Positions 5,154 through 7,874 of a stretch of DNA of 7,874 bases are shown piece after piece (within the stretch, counting starts at the first letter, position 1; each line of letters starts with the position of its first letter). The DNA is from JANLSO01 sp031362405 (lineage in GTDB: Bacteria; Actinomycetota; Thermoleophilia; Miltoncostaeales; Miltoncostaeaceae): NCBI GenBank assembly GCA_031362405.1, contig JANLSO010000156.1:1-7874 (forward strand), written 5' to 3'. Position numbers and translations under genes: made by a program. The notes below the pieces were generated by a model that was not told where the DNA came from, made no database searches, and saw nothing but the letters and a program-made list of their open reading frames with translations.

Positions 5154-6206
5154 TCAGGCGGTGATCGCCAACAGCTCACCGAGGTGGTGGTCGACCTGCT
5201 GGATGTACTCGGGTTCCAGACCGAACAGGCCGAGGTGACCACTGACGCTCTTGATGACGCGGAACTCGCTGCCCGGAATCATCGCCTGCTCGCGCTCACA
5301 GTCGCGCGGCGGGAAAAACATGTCTTCGTCGATCGGCATGACGAACACCTTGGCGGTGATACGGCCAAGCGCGGCGGCAAGGTCTCCATCCGTGTTTCGG
5401 GCGACATCGCCGCGCTGCCACTTCCAGGCCATCGTGAGAAGGTCGTTGGGGTCCATCGCCTGAAAGTACGGCTCCATGAAGCCGGTCTGGAAGGCCTCCT
5501 TGGAATCGAAGCCGAGCGTTTTCCAATGCTCGCTGCGCCAGAACTCGGTCGAGAAGCCCATCGTTGACCACAGCAGCGCGTGGCGGGCGAGGCCGTCGGC
5601 GACCTCGGTGTGCGAGTCATACATCCCGTCTTTGAAGCCGGGATCCACATGGACCGTGTCGATAAGGCTCTTGGTGAACAGGAAGTCGTGCGGGGTGTTC
5701 TGAGCTGTCCCGGCGATCGGCGCGGCGCGTTGGACCATTTCGGGGAACCTCACGGCCCACTCGTAGGTCTGCTGGGCGCCCATCGAGCCGCCGGTCACGA
5801 GCTGAAGCTGTTCGATCCCGAACTTCTGCGACAGCAGCATCTGTTGGGCGCGGACGTCGTCACCAATGCGCACGTGGGGGAAGTTGGCGCGTGCGTTGGG
5901 TCCGTCGCAGTTGTGTGGTGAGACCGAAAGACCGCTTCCGATCTGGTTGATCACGACGATGAAGTACTTGTCGGGGTTGAGCGCATGCTCAGGGCCGATG
6001 TAGACCCGGGCCCAAATTTCTTGGGTTCCCGAATACCAGGTGGTCACGAGAATCGCGTTGTCTTTGGCCGCGTTCAGCTCACCGAAGGTGGTGTAGGCCA
6101 GCTTGCAGTTCGGGAGCGTCCCGCCCTCTTCGAGGACGAGATCACCAATGTCGTGGTACTCGAACGGTCCATGAACATCGCGGGTGTAGTACGAATTGTC
6201 GAGCAC
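5154..6206 (-). CDS. Alpha/beta hydrolase of the MetX (homoserine O-acetyltransferase) superfamily
   Basis: 350-aa alpha/beta-hydrolase-fold protein. Family members transfer acyl groups from acyl-CoA to homoserine or serine, or act as hydrolases; the substrate here is not established. The nucleophile elbow is GGSMGAQQ with Ser141, the acid is Asp295 in DEDMFFPP (aligning with the SDWLFPP type motif of true MetX), and the base is His324 in SGHLGLFG. LAYTTFGELNAAKDNAILV (37-53) is a typical MetX N-terminal stretch, and NQIGSGLSVSPHN (87-99) precedes the elbow. True MetX proteins carry GHDAFL at the His; here it is GHLGLF, and the enzyme is somewhat short. I therefore read it as a side branch, not a proven methionine enzyme. 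The GTG start at 6206 is chosen for TGAGGTG 7 nt upstream; an ATG at 6221 is the alternative, but it overlaps that site. It is followed on the same strand by the DUF302 gene. Confidence 0.82.
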   Translation of the reverse strand: MLDNSYYTRDVHGPFEYHDIGDLVLEEGGTLPNCKLAYTTFGELNAAKDNAILVTTWYSGTQEIWARVYIGPEHALNPDKYFIVVINQIGSGLSVSPHNCDGPNARANFPHVRIGDDVRAQQMLLSQKFGIEQLQLVTGGSMGAQQTYEWAVRFPEMVQRAAPIAGTAQNTPHDFLFTKSLIDTVHVDPGFKDGMYDSHTEVADGLARHALLWSTMGFSTEFWRSEHWKTLGFDSKEAFQTGFMEPYFQAMDPNDLLTMAWKWQRGDVARNTDGDLAAALGRITAKVFVMPIDEDMFFPPRDCEREQAMIPGSEFRVIKSVSGHLGLFGLEPEYIQQVDHHLGELLAITA

Positions 6207-6233
6207 GGGCAGGCACCTCATTGGGTCGGTGAC

Positions 6234-6249
6234 AGGCTCGCTCGAGCCT
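6234..6249. repeat. Small inverted repeat between glycosylase and MetX-like genes
   Basis: AGGCTCG (6234-6240) and CGAGCCT (6243-6249) are exact reverse complements around two bases. As RNA this gives a 6-bp stem with a GCTC loop, 35 bp past the glycosylase stop and 27 bp before the MetX-like start. No T tract follows, so it may be an operator for the MetX-like gene or a processing hairpin. Confidence 0.35.
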
Positions 6250-6284
6250 CCCACAAGGTCAGCGTCGGCGTACAGCCCGGTGTT

Positions 6285-7190
6285 TCACGCCCGTCGCGCC
6301 GGCCGCCCCAACGCCGCCGCGACGGCGGGCGAGCCGACGCGCAGAAGATGCCAGCCGGCGATGCCCCTCCAACCGCGGTAGCGCTCCATCAGCGCCAGAA
6401 CCTGCTCTTCGGAGGCCTTGGCGTACGGGCGCCCGGTGAGCACTTCACCAACCAGCGTGAGGTAGCCGTGGTCGGTGGCCGGCAGGGCGTCCATGTCACC
6501 ACGGCCGTGGAGCTTCAGCACCGCGAGTGTCCAGGGGCCGATCTCCCGGATGGCAAGAAGGCGTTTCTCCGCGCCTGCCCAACGATCGCCCGAGGCATCA
6601 AGGTCGAGGCGCCCGGCGACGATCTCGCGCGCGGCGGTGATGAGCGCGGCGGAACGGCCTCGTGAAAGTCCGCATCGCTCGAGCTGCGGCGTCGACATTC
6701 CCGCGACGGCCTCTGCGCTCGGCGAGTCGATCAGCCCCGTGCCATGGCGTCGGCCATGGATCCTCAGGATCTGCCGTTTGATTGAAAGGGCCCGCTCGTC
6801 GGTGATGAGCTGCTCGCAGATCGCCCACATCAGCACCTCGAACGGCAGTGGCTGCCGCCAGGGGCGCCAATGTGGCGCAGAACGAACAGAACGGCCGATC
6901 AAGGGATCGTTCCGGAAGCGACCGAAAAACTCGGTGAGGTCGACATCGACGCCGGTCCAGTACCGCAGCCGAGCCACCCCATGCTCGGCACGTTCTTCGG
7001 TGTCGGCCTGAGCGACGAGGGTGAACGCTCCGGCGCCAGCCGCTCCGACGCGAAGGATCACCGCGAAGCCATCGAGGTGGATGAGTCGTTCCAGGCACCC
7101 GTCGCGGCCACGGGCGGTCTGCTCGCGGCCGGTGCCCGGAAGGCGCACCGGCGAGAGTGGCGTGATGGTGATCTGCGCTTCGGCGGTCAC
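6285..7190 (-). CDS. AlkA-type HhH-GPD DNA-3-methyladenine glycosylase
   Basis: Base-excision repair enzyme that would remove alkylated purines such as 3-methyladenine from DNA. The 301-aa protein has an AlkA-like N-terminal beta domain (about 1-110). A helical HhH-GPD domain follows from about 113, PLPFEVLMWAICEQLITDERA, corresponding to the PxE...ILxQQ region of the family. The helix-hairpin-helix is LLAIREIGPWTLAVLKLHG (211-229), followed by ALPATDHGYL, whose Asp240 matches the catalytic Asp of AlkA (PAGDLGL). AlkA's extra Ada or HTH domains are absent. The GTG at 7190 is the first start that does not lie well inside the upstream tRNA-Ser(UGA); its first base is the tRNA discriminator position. 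No Shine-Dalgarno precedes it because the tRNA 3' stem occupies that place. A GTG at 7148 is an alternative, also without a ribosome site. Confidence 0.85.
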   Translation of the reverse strand: MTAEAQITITPLSPVRLPGTGREQTARGRDGCLERLIHLDGFAVILRVGAAGAGAFTLVAQADTEERAEHGVARLRYWTGVDVDLTEFFGRFRNDPLIGRSVRSAPHWRPWRQPLPFEVLMWAICEQLITDERALSIKRQILRIHGRRHGTGLIDSPSAEAVAGMSTPQLERCGLSRGRSAALITAAREIVAGRLDLDASGDRWAGAEKRLLAIREIGPWTLAVLKLHGRGDMDALPATDHGYLTLVGEVLTGRPYAKASEEQVLALMERYRGWRGIAGWHLLRVGSPAVAAALGRPARRA

Positions 7191-7276
7191 GGAGGGGGTG
7201 GGATTTGAACCCACGAGGGGCGTGAACCCCTGACGGTTTTCAAGACCGTTGCATTCGACCGCTCTGCCACCCCTCC
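7190..7276 (-). tRNA. tRNA-Ser(UGA)
   Basis: 87-nt gene with the long variable arm expected of tRNA-Ser. The acceptor strand GGAGGGG (7276-7270) pairs with CCCCTCC (7197-7191). The discriminator is G (7190), as is usual for serine. The anticodon stem ACGGT/ACCGT encloses loop CTTGAAA, giving anticodon TGA. The T-loop stretch GGGTTTGAATCCC is present. CCA is not encoded. The glycosylase gene starts at its last base. Confidence 0.95.
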
Positions 7277-7308
7277 AACTGGGCCGTGATCTCCACGGCT
7301 CGGATCGC

Positions 7309-7314
7309 TACGAT
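7309..7314 (+). promoter_or_regulatory. Probable -10 box of tRNA-Ser(GCU)
   Basis: TACGAT fits an actinobacterial -10 and lies 13 bp before the mature tRNA 5' end. GTGATC (7286-7291), 17 bp upstream, is a partial -35 match (TGA in common with TTGACA). The overlapping reverse complement TATCGT (7310-7315) could serve the divergent tRNA-Ser(UGA), but no -35 fits for that direction. Confidence 0.45.
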
Positions 7315-7327
7315 ACCGGCGCTCGGG

Positions 7328-7417
7328 GGAGAGGTGGCCGAGTGGCTGAAGGCATCCGCCTGCTAAGCGGGTAACCGGGGTTAACCTGGTTCGAGGGTTC
7401 GAATCCCTCCCTCTCCG
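7328..7417 (+). tRNA. tRNA-Ser(GCU)
   Basis: 90-nt gene with a long variable arm. The acceptor GGAGAGG (7328-7334) pairs with CCTCTCC (7410-7416), and the discriminator is G. The anticodon stem CCGC/GCGG encloses loop CTGCTAA, giving anticodon GCT. The T-arm GAGGGTTCGAATCCCTC is present. CCA is not encoded. It is divergent from tRNA-Ser(UGA) with 51 bp between 5' ends. Confidence 0.96.
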
Positions 7418-7424
7418 TTCGGTG

Positions 7425-7477
7425 CCAGGTAGGCGACGAGTCGCCTGTTATCCTGGGCCGGCCGCGGCGCGAGCCGC
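7425..7477 (+). other. Two hairpins in the tRNA-Ser/tRNA-Arg spacer
   Basis: The first is AGGCGA-CGAG-TCGCCT (7431-7446), extended by CCAGG (7425-7429) pairing with CCTGG (7452-7456). The second is GCGGC-GCGA-GCCGC (7464-7477) with a GNRA-type tetraloop, ending 6 bp before tRNA-Arg. A TATCCT between them (7449-7454) is a possible -10 for tRNA-Arg, without a visible -35. The first hairpin could end the tRNA-Ser transcript or guide processing of a joint precursor; there is no T tract. Confidence 0.35.
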
Positions 7478-7483
7478 ACAGTT

Positions 7484-7557
7484 GCGCCAGTAGCTCAGTC
7501 GGATAGAGCGCCGGTCTACGAAACCGGAGGTCACAGGTTCGAATCCTGTCTGGCGCG
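7484..7557 (+). tRNA. tRNA-Arg(ACG)
   Basis: 74-nt gene. The acceptor GCGCCAG (7484-7490) pairs with CTGGCGC (7550-7556), and the discriminator is G. The D-arm AGCTCAGTCGGATAGAGC is typical. The anticodon stem CCGGT/ACCGG encloses CTACGAA, giving anticodon ACG (A34 would be edited to inosine). The T-arm ACAGGTTCGAATCCTGT is present. CCA is not encoded. Its 3' end faces a possible accessory region. Confidence 0.97.
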
Positions 7558-7559
7558 TC

Positions 7560-7612
7560 ACCAAGAAAGCCCTTATCCAAGGCGTTCATAGGGTTTCATC
7601 CTTCCTCTTGGT
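7560..7612 (+). terminator. Branched inverted repeat after tRNA-Arg
   Basis: Outer arms ACCAAGA (7560-7566) and TCTTGGT (7606-7612) enclose inner arms AAGCCCT (7567-7573) and AGGGTTT (7590-7596), the latter with one G-T wobble. It starts three bases after the tRNA and is more A/T-rich than its surroundings. A tRNA transcript terminator is plausible, although no long T tract follows. It might also be remnant sequence at an integration junction. Confidence 0.3.
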
Positions 7613-7630
7613 TGACGGAAAAAGAGGGGG

Positions 7631-7874
7631 GTGACCACGAAAGTGCTAACACCGAGCACGGCTCCGTCCCAGAGCGGCGCGACGTGGACCCACTACCACC
7701 TCTACGCGATCCTCGACGTCTTCAGCCGCTACTCGGTCGGCTGGACAGTCCAGCACCGCGAATCGGCGGAGCTGGCCACGGCACTGATCGGCCAGGCCAT
7801 CGAGCAGCAGCAGATCGGACGCGACCAGCTCACCGTGCATGCCGACCGGGGCCCGGCGATGACCTCACAGCCGG
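7631..7874 (+). CDS. IS3-family transposase fragment (rve integrase core), 5' part missing, continues off the window
   Basis: Integrase-core part of a DDE transposase. The visible 81 codons contain THYHLYAILDVFSRYSVGW (residues 20-38) and RESAELATALI (43-53), then LTVHADRGPAMTS (67-79). These match IS3-type orfB transposases, and Asp72 in HADRG is the second catalytic Asp. The first catalytic Asp, normally in a WDIT-like motif some 15-20 residues before LDxFSR, is absent; the stretch TTKVLTPSTAPSQSG there may be a degraded TKL-type remnant. An in-frame stop occurs at 7613-7615, so the helix-turn-helix orfA part and the start of orfB are not upstream. The GTG at 7631 is only the first possible start, not a proven one. 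It looks like an inactive, truncated element, but the 3' half is not visible. Confidence 0.8.
   Translation, partial: MTTKVLTPSTAPSQSGATWTHYHLYAILDVFSRYSVGWTVQHRESAELATALIGQAIEQQQIGRDQLTVHADRGPAMTSQP

Noticed and set aside
5985..6665. 226-aa plus-strand open frame across the MetX-like and glycosylase genes
   Set aside because: Spans two well-supported minus-strand genes and their gap; composition is typical of an antisense frame.
7021..7233. Plus-strand frame ending in GVGFEPTRGVNP
   Set aside because: Antisense translation of tRNA-Ser(UGA) plus the glycosylase 5' end, not a protein.
7308..7589. Minus-strand frame encoding peptides such as DRIRTCDLRFRRPALYPTEL and GFEPSN
   Set aside because: These are the well-known false peptides obtained by translating the antisense strand of tRNA genes; here tRNA-Ser(GCU) and tRNA-Arg(ACG).
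1..7874. CRISPR array, phage genes, riboswitch
   Set aside because: No regularly spaced direct repeats, phage structural motifs or recognisable riboswitch core were seen on either strand.

Overview
The window is high-GC DNA with strongly G/C-biased third codon positions, compact gene spacing and tRNA genes that do not encode CCA. This points to an actinobacterium. An Acidimicrobiia-like lineage would fit, but the rank below phylum is a guess. Most genes lie on the minus strand. All assignments come from reading motifs; no database was searched.

Region 1 (1-3573) is a sugar uptake and phosphorylation locus. Reading from 2543 down to 60 on the minus strand, a short FGGY-family carbohydrate kinase is followed by a FrcB-like lipoprotein, the periplasmic sugar-binding subunit of an ABC transporter. 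The permease and ATPase would be expected off the left edge. A ROK-family fructokinase is divergent on the plus strand, its start 79 bp from the FGGY start. A 35-bp perfect palindrome sits just after the FGGY stop, and a TTGACA promoter embedded in a dyad precedes frcB. The likely scheme is uptake of fructose or a similar sugar by the FrcB system, with phosphorylation by the two kinases.

Region 2 (3542-4531) is a type II toxin-antitoxin pair plus a small membrane protein. The vapC toxin gene is intact. Its vapB partner is recognisable but broken by two one-base losses in G runs. VapC converges on the ROK gene and overlaps its last 32 bp. A near-perfect 30-bp palindrome lies upstream of vapB and may be its autoregulatory operator. 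A two-helix membrane protein of 75 aa (4304-4531) follows on the plus strand.

Region 3 (4555-7190), all minus strand, holds a HhH-GPD (AlkA-type) DNA glycosylase, an alpha/beta hydrolase of the MetX (homoserine acetyltransferase) superfamily, and a DUF302 protein. The glycosylase start codon abuts a tRNA-Ser gene so closely that they share one base.

Region 4 (7190-7874) is a tRNA cluster: tRNA-Ser(UGA) on minus, then tRNA-Ser(GCU) and tRNA-Arg(ACG) on plus. Some 70 bp past tRNA-Arg begins an IS3-type transposase fragment that apparently lacks its 5' part and runs off the window. This end may be the edge of an accessory region.

No CRISPR array, rRNA or phage gene was seen. The strongest anomalies are the broken vapB beside an intact vapC, the two long palindromes, and the shared base between the tRNA and the glycosylase start codon.
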